A DNA stretch of 64,000 nt from Sporomusa silvacetica DSM 10669 (GTDB lineage Bacteria; Bacillota; Negativicutes; Sporomusales; Sporomusaceae). This document shows, piece after piece, positions 51,636-60,063 of the stretch. The DNA is taken from positions 1 through 64,000 of the forward strand of contig NZ_LSLK01000060.1 in the NCBI RefSeq assembly GCF_002257705.1, written 5' to 3'. The position numbers and the translations under genes were made by a program. How positions within the stretch are numbered: position 1 is the stretch's first letter; each line of letters opens with the position of its first letter. The notes beneath the pieces were generated by a model, which saw nothing but the letters and a program-made list of their open reading frames with translations, had not been told where the DNA came from and made no database searches.

Positions 51636-53330
51636 CTAGCCTAACTTCGCTGCATTTCTACCGGCTAGATAGCCAAAAGTATACGCGCGACCATGGCTAT
51701 TCCCAGGCATGGTTACAGGATAATCAACCGAAAAGTAACTACCGGAATTGTTACCAGCCGCGTACAGCCCTGGTATGACATTTTTCTCATTATCCACTAC
51801 TTGCAACTTATCGTTGATTTGCAAGCCGCCCAAAGTTACTAGCAAAACGGTCGCCAAATGGGCTGCATAAAACGGAGGTTTATCGATTGTCGTCATACAA
51901 ACAGAGCGCTTGTAGAAGTCCTCGTCCACACCTTTTTTAGAAAGTTCGTTATATCTTGCCACAGTACCCTTAAAGGTATCAGGTGGCATATTCATTTTCT
52001 GTGCTAACTCTTCAATACTGTTAGCACTCTTAATAACGCCTTTTTCAATCAGCGCCTGCACTCTCTTTGGATCATGGAATAAGCTTTTTAGCGACTTACA
52101 AGCTGTCATACGGAACTTCGGCGCTTCTTCCGTCCATTTAGAATCCCATACCGTCCATCTCGTATGACTACCAGGCTCTTTTAATACTGCATTACTAATA
52201 TAAGAATAAGGCACGTCTTCATTCGCATAGCGTTCGCCTCGTTCATTAACACCCAACCACGGTTGCCGCATAACGGAATCGGCCAAGCCTGGTTCTTCCA
52301 CCATGCCGATATCAAAATACATCGGAGCATGGGGAGCTTCATCCATCGCTGCCCCAACCCATAAGCCCATTTTGTGTCCATCGCCAGTATTACCTTTACC
52401 TGTATAGGCAATACCTTGTATGTTCTTAGAAGATGGAATGTATTTTTTCAACATCTCAGGCTCGTTACCATAGTCACCAGCACACAGTATAATGCCCTTT
52501 GAAGCATTATATTTCGTATACGTGCCATCTTCATTCTTTGCGATAATGCCGGTAACTCTGCCTTTACCATCCGGCCGAATCATTTGCACAGCTGGCGTTT
52601 TGAACCGGATATCTACCCCAGCCTTTTTCGCCTGAGTCACTAAAACCCATGCCATTCCCGCCGTCGGGGGCAACGTGCCTTTAGGCATAGCGTTAAGAGC
52701 TTCAGCTGGTGGTTTAAGCACAAAGCTCATGGTTGGATAAGTGTCAAGGGTTGCGTCGGGAGTCATCATGTCCTCAGCCTTCCACACATCATAGGTGCAG
52801 CCAAGCTCGGTTGCCATATCTACTAACCAATCATTAGCCTCACCACTATGCTTGACGAAAAGCGACACAACTCTTTGATCACCTCGATAGCCACCATAAC
52901 GCATAAGTTCCCTGGTAATTTTTACTGGATCAAGTTCATTACCAACTGACTTTTGCACCTTAGAATTAATAGCCGCATAGTCATAGCCACGAAAACCCGG
53001 GTTAGGGTTCTTTTCAAGTAAAACTACCTTAGCCCCTGCTTGGCCTGCAGATACAGCGGCACTAAGGCCGGCGAAACCAGCACCCACTACTACAATGTCT
53101 GTAGATACTGTTTCTTTTATGTCTTTGTCAGAAATCGGTGCTGGTGGTATCTCGAATTTTGCTTTAACATCCTCAGCGCCTGCGGCCTTTTCAGCTTCTG
53201 GAGCACTTGCCTTTTTTGAACAACCGGCAAGCAATCCTCCGGCTGCAATTCCCACAGCCGCGAGTGCACTTCCTTTAAAAAACGCTCGCCGCGAAATTCC
53301 CGTCTGTGATTTTTCTTCGCTACTCATCAT
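51636..53330 (-). CDS. Tat-exported lipoprotein FAD-dependent reductase (FAD_binding_2 family)
   Basis: A 564-residue protein. The N-terminus has a Tat motif (SRRAFFKG, Arg14-Arg15), a hydrophobic stretch, and a lipobox ending LLAGC at Cys37, so it is probably exported folded and then lipid-anchored. FAD binding starts with DIVVVGAGFAGLSAAVSAGQ and VVLLEKNPNPGF. It lacks an FMN_bind domain and heme motifs. The usual fumarate-reductase arginine/histidine end (GGxHGxNRLGG) is replaced by SVDYPVTMPGNSHGRA, so the substrate is likely not fumarate. It is divergent from the pentaheme cytochrome gene, its probable electron donor. Confidence 0.85.
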   Translation of the reverse strand: MMSSEEKSQTGISRRAFFKGSALAAVGIAAGGLLAGCSKKASAPEAEKAAGAEDVKAKFEIPPAPISDKDIKETVSTDIVVVGAGFAGLSAAVSAGQAGAKVVLLEKNPNPGFRGYDYAAINSKVQKSVGNELDPVKITRELMRYGGYRGDQRVVSLFVKHSGEANDWLVDMATELGCTYDVWKAEDMMTPDATLDTYPTMSFVLKPPAEALNAMPKGTLPPTAGMAWVLVTQAKKAGVDIRFKTPAVQMIRPDGKGRVTGIIAKNEDGTYTKYNASKGIILCAGDYGNEPEMLKKYIPSSKNIQGIAYTGKGNTGDGHKMGLWVGAAMDEAPHAPMYFDIGMVEEPGLADSVMRQPWLGVNERGERYANEDVPYSYISNAVLKEPGSHTRWTVWDSKWTEEAPKFRMTACKSLKSLFHDPKRVQALIEKGVIKSANSIEELAQKMNMPPDTFKGTVARYNELSKKGVDEDFYKRSVCMTTIDKPPFYAAHLATVLLVTLGGLQINDKLQVVDNEKNVIPGLYAAGNNSGSYFSVDYPVTMPGNSHGRAYTFGYLAGRNAAKLG

Positions 53331-53584
53331 AAATAGCCCCTTTCACATCATTATTTTTGCGAATTTTTCGAGCATTTCTGACAATAACTGATGCTCATAC
53401 AGTAATTCAAGAAAAATTTTATCAATTATTAAGAAAAATAGCATCGGTTGTCATCACTGAATTTTCATTGAAATATTCAGTGTAATTCACCAAAGACAAT
53501 TCCTATCAGTAAATGTAAACTATTTATGCAGGATGCACGCAGGCTTTGGTTTTGGAATTAATTTGACAGGAGGTGGAAAAAAAC
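53331..53584. promoter_or_regulatory. Divergent intergenic region of the flavoenzyme and cytochrome genes
   Basis: A 240-base AT-rich stretch with the two ribosome sites at its ends: AAAGGGG before the flavoenzyme gene and ACAGGAGGT before the cytochrome gene. Divergent promoters must lie here. I see no clear operator beyond short imperfect repeats such as ACTGAATTTTCATTGAAATATTCAGT (about 53457-53482), whose ends ACTGAA and TTCAGT are complementary. Confidence 0.5.
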
Positions 53585-54121
53585 TTGCCATTCAAAGAAA
53601 AAGTAATACACTTTTGGAAAACAGCCTCATTAAAACTTAAGATTGCTTGCTTCTTCGTCTTACTTATATTGCTTGGAACAACCGCTATTGCTGCAGAAAA
53701 AGCAAGTGAAACTCCTGCATCATGCGCAATTTGCCATAATATGCAATCCCACTACGATTCCTGGCATTCAGGCAGTCTTTCAGCAAAAAAACATGCTGAT
53801 GCGGGAATAACTTGTCATGATTGCCATACCCCTAAGATGTCTCAACAGATTGAGGAAGGAATTAAGTACATTACCGGCGATTATGATGAGCCAATGAAAA
53901 AGAGAGAGTTTTCTAAAGCATTATGCTTACAATGTCATACTCTTGAAACAGCAAAAGGCAAAACTGATTTTCCTGAAGGCAATCCCCATGATTCGCATGA
54001 AGGTGAACAAGAGTGTTTTAAATGCCACAGTATGCATCAACAATCAAAAACGACCTGTTCAGAATGCCATAGTTTCACTTGGATAAAGGAACTTCCTGAT
54101 AACTGGAAAAAAGGAAAATAA
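53585..54121 (+). CDS. NapC/NrfH-like membrane-anchored pentaheme cytochrome c
   Basis: A 178-residue protein with an N-terminal membrane anchor (about residues 18-36) and five CxxCH heme sites at 47-51, 77-81, 114-118, 144-148 and 158-162. Four heme sites are usual for NapC/NrfH proteins; the fifth is extra. It should take electrons from the quinone pool and deliver them outside the membrane. I start at TTG 53585, ten bases after AGGAGG; GTG 53573 sits inside the ribosome site. It depends on the Ccm system encoded downstream at 59434-63949. Confidence 0.9.
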   Translation: MPFKEKVIHFWKTASLKLKIACFFVLLILLGTTAIAAEKASETPASCAICHNMQSHYDSWHSGSLSAKKHADAGITCHDCHTPKMSQQIEEGIKYITGDYDEPMKKREFSKALCLQCHTLETAKGKTDFPEGNPHDSHEGEQECFKCHSMHQQSKTTCSECHSFTWIKELPDNWKKGK

Positions 54122-54134
54122 ACTACGCTGGGTA

Positions 54135-54157
54135 AGCCCGGGGCAATCCTCCGGGCT
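54135..54157 (+). terminator. Terminator of the cytochrome gene
   Basis: AGCCCGG (54135-54141) pairs with CCGGGCT (54151-54157), followed by AGTAGTTTGTTTA on the plus strand. Confidence 0.75.
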
Positions 54158-54420
54158 AGTAGTTTGTTTATTTGCTTATACATCCTCTCGGGATTTCGAA
54201 ACAATATTTCCAGCAATAGGGAATAAAGCAACTAAATAAGCTAAGAGAATTGACGTGAAGCAGTTTGCAGTCTGGGGAACAAAGGCAAATCATGAGGATT
54301 GTCAGCAGCGGTAATCAGATAGCGACAATGGAATATCATTTCTAAATTTAAAATAGTGAAAGACTCACATTCTTCGGGATGTGAATCTTGCTATATATTT
54401 GAATAAAGGAGCAAAGTGTG
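54158..54420 (+). promoter_or_regulatory. Leader of the dehydratase-like operon
   Basis: 260 bases without a gene. TTGACG at about 54251 could be a -35 element. A hairpin formed by GACTCACAT and ATGTGAATC surrounds TCTTCGGG at about 54362-54387, about 34 bases before the first start codon. AAAGGAG is the ribosome site. The hairpin may be an attenuator or just a 5' end stabiliser. Confidence 0.4.
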
Positions 54421-55560
54421 ATGAGATCAAAAGCAATGGATATTTTTAAAGAAGCTGCATCAACGATCTATAATTCAGAAGTTGCCGCATGGAAAGAACG
54501 AGGCGGTAAAGTGGCAGGATATTTTTATCCGGCAGTACCAGAGGAAATATTAACAGCCGCTGGTGCTCTCGCATTTGGTATCCGGGGCACAGGCAGTACG
54601 GGAACAGAATTGGCAGATGCACATTTTCTTCACTTGAGTTGTAGTTCTACACGAGTAACTTTTGAACAAATTTTGCAAGGCGAATACAAATTTTTAGATG
54701 GTGCAGTTGTATTTAACCAATGTGATCATTTGCGTAGAATTTATGATAACTGGCTTACTGTACCAGAAAACCCTTGTTATGCATTTATTTATTTACCAAA
54801 AAAATGTGATGCCCTTGCCAGAGAATTTTTTGAGAAAGAAATTATTCAATTTAAGAAAAAAACAGAAGAAAAATTTGGTGTAGTTATTACGGATGACATG
54901 CTTAAAGAAGCAATTGTTTTACACAATGAGACACGTCAGTTGCAGCGTAAAATCTATGAACTGAAAAAACTTCCGGTTCCGCCGATCAGTGGTGCTGATA
55001 CAATGGCAATCATGCTTGCGGCCACAGCGATGCCAAGATATCGTTATAATGAATTATTAAAAGAAATGCTGCTCGAATTATCTGAACAAAAGCCTGACTT
55101 GTCTGCTGAAAACAAGAAACGGCTGCTTTATATTGGCAGTCATGCAGATGATATTAAATTTATGGAAACTTTGGAAAGTCAGGACGCTATCATTATTGTA
55201 GACGACACTAGTTTTGGTTATAAAGCAGTCGAAGGTGAAATTTCAACAAAAGGGGATCCGCTGCAAACAATTATTGAGTACTATTTTTATACAAGAGCTG
55301 TTACACAACGTCAGTTTGGCACTTTAGATAAACGACTTGATCGCATTGCAGAAATTATCAAAACATTCCGGATTGATGGTGTTATTACAGCGAGGTTAAC
55401 AGAATGTGACCAAATTGCATTTGAGCAATTTATCTTGACAGATTTCTTTAAAAAATCTAATATTCCCAATTTAAACTTAGAAGTTGAATATGTTTTAGAT
55501 AGTGTTGGGCAGTTAAAAACACGTGTTCAGGCATTCTTGGAAACTATGGAGGAGGTATGA
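54421..55560 (+). CDS. 2-hydroxyacyl-CoA dehydratase/BcrBC/HgdB family subunit
   Basis: A 379-residue protein. KVAGYFYPAVPEEILTAAGALAFG at residues 30-53 is the family N-terminus, and FLDGAVVFNQCDHLRRIYDNW is the strongly conserved cysteine helix. Further cysteines are in LSCSSTR and TECDQIAF, in the places where HgdB-type subunits hold a 4Fe-4S or double-cubane cluster. It pairs with the next gene (4-base gap) as the second subunit. The family uses one-electron ATP-driven reduction for dehydrations or difficult reductions. The coding region is noticeably AT-rich compared with the ccm operon downstream. The substrate is unknown. Confidence 0.85.
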   Translation: MRSKAMDIFKEAASTIYNSEVAAWKERGGKVAGYFYPAVPEEILTAAGALAFGIRGTGSTGTELADAHFLHLSCSSTRVTFEQILQGEYKFLDGAVVFNQCDHLRRIYDNWLTVPENPCYAFIYLPKKCDALAREFFEKEIIQFKKKTEEKFGVVITDDMLKEAIVLHNETRQLQRKIYELKKLPVPPISGADTMAIMLAATAMPRYRYNELLKEMLLELSEQKPDLSAENKKRLLYIGSHADDIKFMETLESQDAIIIVDDTSFGYKAVEGEISTKGDPLQTIIEYYFYTRAVTQRQFGTLDKRLDRIAEIIKTFRIDGVITARLTECDQIAFEQFILTDFFKKSNIPNLNLEVEYVLDSVGQLKTRVQAFLETMEEV

Positions 55561-55564
55561 GACA

Positions 55565-56872
55565 ATGTCAGAAATGAGAAAAGATTTGCAAAGGGTTCAT
55601 GAATACCATGAAAGATTAATTGGATTGATAAAAATGCTTGAATCCGCACCAGCCGAAGAGCAAAATCCAGTACAGATAAATTTCTTGAAAATAATGATTG
55701 ATTACAATGAAAATATTATAGATGCAGCTGAAAATCATAAACCTCTTGTATGTACTTGGTATGGAAATGCACAAGAAATTCTTGCCGGAATGGGGATTAA
55801 ATATTATAATCCAGTATTTGACTTAATGTTTCATCTTGATTTAACAGATTATAAAGATGCAAAAGAATGTGATCGTTTCCCGCTTGATGATAAGATTTGT
55901 TCGCTTGTCCGTTATGCAGTATATTCTGTTTATGAACAATTGCATCCAAAACCAGATTGCTTTTTGGCGATGATGGAACCCTGTGATGGACAACTTATGC
56001 TGCATCAGGCATTTCAGGCAAATGAAGGATGGAAAAACGTACCATGCTTCGCGATTGATCCAAGTTATGGACATACTGACGAGGATTTCAAATATGTTGC
56101 CAAACAGCTTAAAGAAATGATTACTTTCTTAAAAAAAGCAACAGGTGCGAAATACGAATTTGAAAAAGTTCGTGATCTTGTTGAAGAAACCAACCAGCAA
56201 TATGAAGTCTGGAAAGAAGTCAATGAACTAAAACAAGCTCGTCCATGTCCAATCGGTTCCTTTATTACTGATGATGTGTTTTGGGCTCTGACACAACATC
56301 TGCCGTGCGGTGACCCGCGGGCAACAGCCTTGATGATAGCTGTTCGTGATATGTTAAAAGGTGCGGTAGCTGCTGGTAAAGGTGCCGTTGAACATGAACA
56401 GATTCGTATTTTATGGCCAGACTTATCACCACTTTGGGGGCAAAAATTAGGTAAATGGTTAGAGGAAGAATGGAATGCTGTTGTTGTTATGTCTTTCCAG
56501 GGGAATACACCATATGAAAAAATTGATACCTCTACAGAAGAAAGTATGCTATTTGGCTTAGCACGGCGTGCTGTTTTTGAAGTGCCGATGATTCGCCAGG
56601 GACGCGGCTGGGTAGATGTTATGATTGATGATGTTACAGATATTATTAATACCTATAGTATCAACTGTGTAATTGATGGCGGGCATATGGGGCATAAGGA
56701 TCAGTCAGGATCTAAGTATTTCCTGCGTAAGGTATGCCGAGATATGGATGTACCTCTTTTGGGGTTAACAACAAGTTTATTTGATGAGCGATATACTTCA
56801 CTCGACCAACTGAAAAAAGAAATTTCCAATTTCTTAAGTGCCGCAGGTTTCAAGCGAGCAAAAAACATGTAA
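55565..56872 (+). CDS. 2-hydroxyacyl-CoA dehydratase/HgdA-like second subunit
   Basis: A 435-residue protein. The family architecture is present: HKPLVCTWYGNAQEILAGMGIKYY, MMEPCDGQLMLHQ and INCVIDGGHMGHKDQSG, each with cysteines suited to cluster binding. The C-terminal DMDVPLLGLTTSLFDERYT fits the HgdA/BcrC type. The ATG at 55565 follows GGAGG. It is longer than the first subunit, as in heterodimeric dehydratases. It is followed by the activator gene (18 bases). Because the neighbours are unusual, neither a dehydratase nor a benzoyl-CoA-reductase name should be fixed. Confidence 0.83.
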   Translation: MSEMRKDLQRVHEYHERLIGLIKMLESAPAEEQNPVQINFLKIMIDYNENIIDAAENHKPLVCTWYGNAQEILAGMGIKYYNPVFDLMFHLDLTDYKDAKECDRFPLDDKICSLVRYAVYSVYEQLHPKPDCFLAMMEPCDGQLMLHQAFQANEGWKNVPCFAIDPSYGHTDEDFKYVAKQLKEMITFLKKATGAKYEFEKVRDLVEETNQQYEVWKEVNELKQARPCPIGSFITDDVFWALTQHLPCGDPRATALMIAVRDMLKGAVAAGKGAVEHEQIRILWPDLSPLWGQKLGKWLEEEWNAVVVMSFQGNTPYEKIDTSTEESMLFGLARRAVFEVPMIRQGRGWVDVMIDDVTDIINTYSINCVIDGGHMGHKDQSGSKYFLRKVCRDMDVPLLGLTTSLFDERYTSLDQLKKEISNFLSAAGFKRAKNM

Positions 56873-56890
56873 TGAAATAGGGTGATAGAA

Positions 56891-57679
56891 ATGTTTGTTG
56901 CAGGATGTGATATTGGTTCTACAACAGGTAAGGTTGTTATATTAAAAGATGATCAATTTTTGGCATGGTCTATTGCCCGTACTGCACATGGACCAGAAGC
57001 CACAGCCCAACAAGTCATGAAAGAGGCTTTAACGAAAGCCGGGCTTGATTCGACTTCTGCCCTCTCCTATATTATCGGTACAGGTTATGGCAGAAGCAAT
57101 GTTTCCTATGTTCAAGATGATATATCAGAAATTACTTGTCATGCCAGAGGCGCACTCTGGCTTCATCCTGCGGTTAGAACAATTGTAGACATAGGCGGCC
57201 AGGATTGTAAGGTTATTTCTTTAAATAAAGCAGGAAAAGTTGCTGATTTTTCTATGAATGATAAATGCGCGGCGGGAACAGGACGATTTTTTGAAGCTAT
57301 GTGCAGAGTGTTAGACTGTTCCTTGGATGATCTGGCAAACTATTCGTTGCAATCACAATCGCCAAAAACAATATCAAAACAATGCAGTGTGTTTGCAGAA
57401 TCGGAAGTAATAACATTGGTGAATAACAATGTCAAAATTTCCGATATAGCAGCAGGTATTCATGATTCTATAGCAAGAAGAATCCATGGTATGGTATATA
57501 AAATTGGTATTGTAGAAGATATTGTACTAACAGGTGGTTGTGCCAGAAATCAGGCATTAATTCGAAGTTTGGAACAGCAATTGCATAGCAAAATTACAGA
57601 GCTTAATGAAAACCCACAACTTGCAGGTGCGTTAGGGGCGGCACTTTTTGCTAGAGATAGGGCTATGTGTCCGAAATAA
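56891..57679 (+). CDS. ASKHA ATPase activator of the dehydratase-like enzyme (HgdC/BcrA/BadF type)
   Basis: A 262-residue protein, standard HgdC size. The ATP-binding parts are GCDIGSTTGKVVIL, TIVDIGGQDCKVISL and VLTGGCARNQALIRSLE. The two cysteines that hold the dimer-bridging 4Fe-4S cluster are Cys126 in NDKCAAGTGRFFEAM and Cys165 in KQCSVFAESEVITL. Upon ATP hydrolysis it injects a low-potential electron into its partner enzyme. The ATG at 56891 has AGGGTGA upstream; GTG at 56882 is weaker. It precedes the ACS-like gene by 11 bases. Confidence 0.92.
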   Translation: MFVAGCDIGSTTGKVVILKDDQFLAWSIARTAHGPEATAQQVMKEALTKAGLDSTSALSYIIGTGYGRSNVSYVQDDISEITCHARGALWLHPAVRTIVDIGGQDCKVISLNKAGKVADFSMNDKCAAGTGRFFEAMCRVLDCSLDDLANYSLQSQSPKTISKQCSVFAESEVITLVNNNVKISDIAAGIHDSIARRIHGMVYKIGIVEDIVLTGGCARNQALIRSLEQQLHSKITELNENPQLAGALGAALFARDRAMCPK

Positions 57680-57690
57680 GGCGGTGCATT

Positions 57691-58419
57691 ATGGAGCAAT
57701 TTAGAACATACGAAGCACAAATAGATAGCTTAATGGCATTTGAGTGTTTTCAGAAACTATCTTTAGCAAATGTGAAAACATCTTATTTTTTACAAAAAGG
57801 CAAAGGATCAGGAATTGTGCTAAAAAGTGATACGAAAATTGAACTTGGCGGCTGCCAATCCACATTCTCTATTCTTTTGCCTAGTAATATCAAAAACAGT
57901 GGTGTTTCCCTGTGCGGAAAAGATCTTGATACAGAAGAACAGTCTTTACCTTTTGGTCAGATTGTTAAAGTATCCGGAGAAAACTTTGATGCGGAAATGT
58001 ATTACCAACTTGGACAAGTACTGCATGGATTAATGCAGGTAGAAGGATATATGGTAAAAAAAAGCAATCAAAAATTTTTATGCCGAGTCAGTAAACAGGC
58101 AGCAACAAACGATAAATTATCTTTTGCTGCCTTAGGAGAAATATTAATTCGACGCATTAAAGAAAGATTTGCTAAAGTAGAGAGCGTACAAATTTTCTAT
58201 ATTACTTCTCCTTCAGCACAATTTCATAATTGGCAATCTATAGCCGAAGAAATTTCCAAGGTTCTGAAAAAAGTCAAAGAATCTGTATGGCAAAGCCGTG
58301 GAGTTAATATTAATGAGTGCTTAAAGATAGGACATTGCGGAAAGTGTTCGTCCAAAGAGGTGTGTGATAAAGCACGTCAAATCGGACTGGAAGTAATAAA
58401 TAAAATGAAACCATCATAA
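57691..58419 (+). CDS. Acetyl-CoA-synthase-like protein with four-cysteine motif
   Basis: A 242-residue protein. Residues 48-205 resemble the middle domain of acetyl-CoA synthase (AcsB/CdhC): IELGG, then GKDLD with SLPFGQIVKVSG, HGLMQVEGYM, RVSKQA, and GEILIRRIKERF. The C-terminus holds NECLKIGHCGKCSSKEVCDK with Cys210, Cys216, Cys219 and Cys225, comparable to the first A-cluster cysteines of acetyl-CoA synthase. The CODH-binding N-terminal domain and the remaining A-cluster cysteines are absent. The ATG at 57691 follows AAGGCGG. It may be a nickel/Fe-S protein or scaffold working with the dehydratase-like enzyme. The similarity is read from sequence patterns and not from a search. Confidence 0.6.
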   Translation: MEQFRTYEAQIDSLMAFECFQKLSLANVKTSYFLQKGKGSGIVLKSDTKIELGGCQSTFSILLPSNIKNSGVSLCGKDLDTEEQSLPFGQIVKVSGENFDAEMYYQLGQVLHGLMQVEGYMVKKSNQKFLCRVSKQAATNDKLSFAALGEILIRRIKERFAKVESVQIFYITSPSAQFHNWQSIAEEISKVLKKVKESVWQSRGVNINECLKIGHCGKCSSKEVCDKARQIGLEVINKMKPS

Positions 58420-58469
58420 TAAGCGTAGATAAATTAATAGTACCACAAAAATAGAAAGAAGGATTTAGG

Positions 58470-59231
58470 GTGGAACGGAAAATAATAGCCGTTTGTGGTA
58501 AGGGCGGCGTTGGAAAAACAGCCTTTACTTCTATGATGACAAAAGTTTTGGCTAAGCAGAAAGCCCCGGAAAAACTCTTGGTAATCGATGCAGATCCAGC
58601 ACTTGGTTTACCTTTCGCGCTGGGCGTTACAACAGATTTGACGATTGGTAAAGTTCGAGAAGAAATAATACGGGCCGCACAGGATGGTGAAACAGATAAA
58701 GCCGCAATTGCAGAAAAACTGGATTATATGATTTTTAATGCCTTGGTGGAAAAAGAAAGCTTCTCCTTTCTAGCAATGGGATGTATGGATAGAGAAGGTT
58801 GTTTTTGTGCCTTAAATGATCTTTTACGAGATGCAATTGCACAGCTTTCTAACTCCTTTGATGCTATTTTAATTGATGGTGAAGCAGGATTAGAGCAAAT
58901 TAACCGTCAGGTTGTAGATAAAGTAAATACATTAATTATTGTCACAGATACATCTTATCGAGGAATGCAGACGGTTAAACATATTAAACAACTGGTAGAC
59001 AATGGGTATGTTCCTGCGTGTGATCAAATAGGTGTTGTTTTCAATCGATGCAGAGCTAAAGTTAGTTCTTTAGAAGCTATGGCACAAGAAATTGGCGTGC
59101 CGGTATTTGGTATTATTCCATATGATGATTTAGTTGAAAAACATGATCTTGCCGGAAAACCACTGCTGGAATTAACTGAAGAGTCTTTAGCATTACAGGC
59201 TGTAACAAGAATTGTGAAAAAAATAAAATAA
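58470..59231 (+). CDS. CooC/AcsF-like nickel-maturation ATPase
   Basis: A 253-residue MinD-type ATPase. The deviant P-loop is CGKGGVGKTAFTSMM at residues 9-23, switch I includes VIDADPALGL, and DREGCFCALNDLLRD has Cys111-x-Cys113, matching the CxC of CooC1 that binds nickel across the dimer. LIDGEAGLEQINRQ and VFNRC are typical. The start is GTG at 58470 with AAGGATTT upstream. CooC-like proteins insert nickel in CO dehydrogenase or acetyl-CoA synthase; no CODH gene is here, so the likely client is the ACS-like protein directly upstream. Confidence 0.88.
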   Translation: MERKIIAVCGKGGVGKTAFTSMMTKVLAKQKAPEKLLVIDADPALGLPFALGVTTDLTIGKVREEIIRAAQDGETDKAAIAEKLDYMIFNALVEKESFSFLAMGCMDREGCFCALNDLLRDAIAQLSNSFDAILIDGEAGLEQINRQVVDKVNTLIIVTDTSYRGMQTVKHIKQLVDNGYVPACDQIGVVFNRCRAKVSSLEAMAQEIGVPVFGIIPYDDLVEKHDLAGKPLLELTEESLALQAVTRIVKKIK

Positions 59232-59433
59232 TGATAATTAATTGTTCAAAAGTCCTTATTCAAGAAGACAGACGGATCTGCGGATAATTTTTTGAAAAAA
59301 AAAGCCCAGGACGGGAGTGTAAAAACTCCTCCCACTTATGTAGGAAGAAGCCAACAAACACAGATCGAAAAAAGCCTTACTGTACCTGCATTTGTAGATT
59401 CCGAGAGACTATTCATATATTGGGGGACAGGGA

Positions 59434-60063
59434 ATGGAACAGACCATTCAGGTAGAGTTAACAGATGTAGCTAAATACTATGGTATGCGGCGTTTGTTTG
59501 AACATATAAGCATTAATCTAAAATCTGGAGAGCACTTGGCCGTGACCGGTCCGAATGGCTCAGGCAAATCTACTTTGCTAAAGATTATAGCCGGTTTAGT
59601 CAGACCCAGTGCCGGTACAGTCCAACTGTGGGCAAATAGCAATCGAAAAATAGGCCAATCGGACCGATCACGATTTATCGGTCTTATTTCACCGGAAATA
59701 GTATTTTATTCATCGTTGACAGCCTACGAAAACATTAGGTTAATGACCCGTGCCGCCGGAATGAATGTTCCGCCTGAAGATATTAAATCTTGCTTACAGA
59801 CAATTGGTCTACTTGACCGGTTCCATGACTTGGTTGCGAATTATTCCACTGGCATGCACCAACGCCTAAAATTCGCACTACTATTAGCTTTGCAACCGCC
59901 ACTATGGCTGTTGGACGAACCCTCTTCCAATCTGGATGCTGCTGGCAAACAACTCATCGCCGACCTTATTCAACAGGCTCTCGCTAGCCAAACTGCCATC
60001 ATTATGGCCACAAACGAGGCGGAGGAAGCAAATTATGCTCAAAAAAAAATTAGCCTGGCATGA
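59434..60063 (+). CDS. ccmA: Cytochrome c maturation ABC ATPase CcmA
   Basis: A 209-residue ABC ATPase. Walker A is GPNGSGKSTLLKII, the signature is YSTGMHQRLKFAL (a variant of LSGGQ), and Walker B is LWLLDEPSSNLD. With CcmB it powers release of holo-CcmE from CcmC. The ATG at 59434 follows GGGGGACAGG. It overlaps ccmB by 29 bases and starts the ccm operon. The 200 bases upstream hold a short hairpin and no convincing gene. Confidence 0.93.
   Translation: MEQTIQVELTDVAKYYGMRRLFEHISINLKSGEHLAVTGPNGSGKSTLLKIIAGLVRPSAGTVQLWANSNRKIGQSDRSRFIGLISPEIVFYSSLTAYENIRLMTRAAGMNVPPEDIKSCLQTIGLLDRFHDLVANYSTGMHQRLKFALLLALQPPLWLLDEPSSNLDAAGKQLIADLIQQALASQTAIIMATNEAEEANYAQKKISLA

Noticed and set aside
51636..53330. 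Fumarate reductase as a firm name
   Set aside because: The C-terminal active-site stretch lacks the usual fumarate-reductase His/Arg pattern and no FMN_bind domain is present.
54421..56872. Benzoyl-CoA reductase or lactoyl-CoA dehydratase as a firm name
   Set aside because: The family fits but no CoA-transferase, CoA-ligase or ferredoxin gene is adjacent, and the ACS-like and CooC-like neighbours argue against a standard pathway.
59292..59474. 60-residue plus-strand frame before ccmA
   Set aside because: There is no ribosome site, it overlaps the ccmA start and shows no recognisable family.
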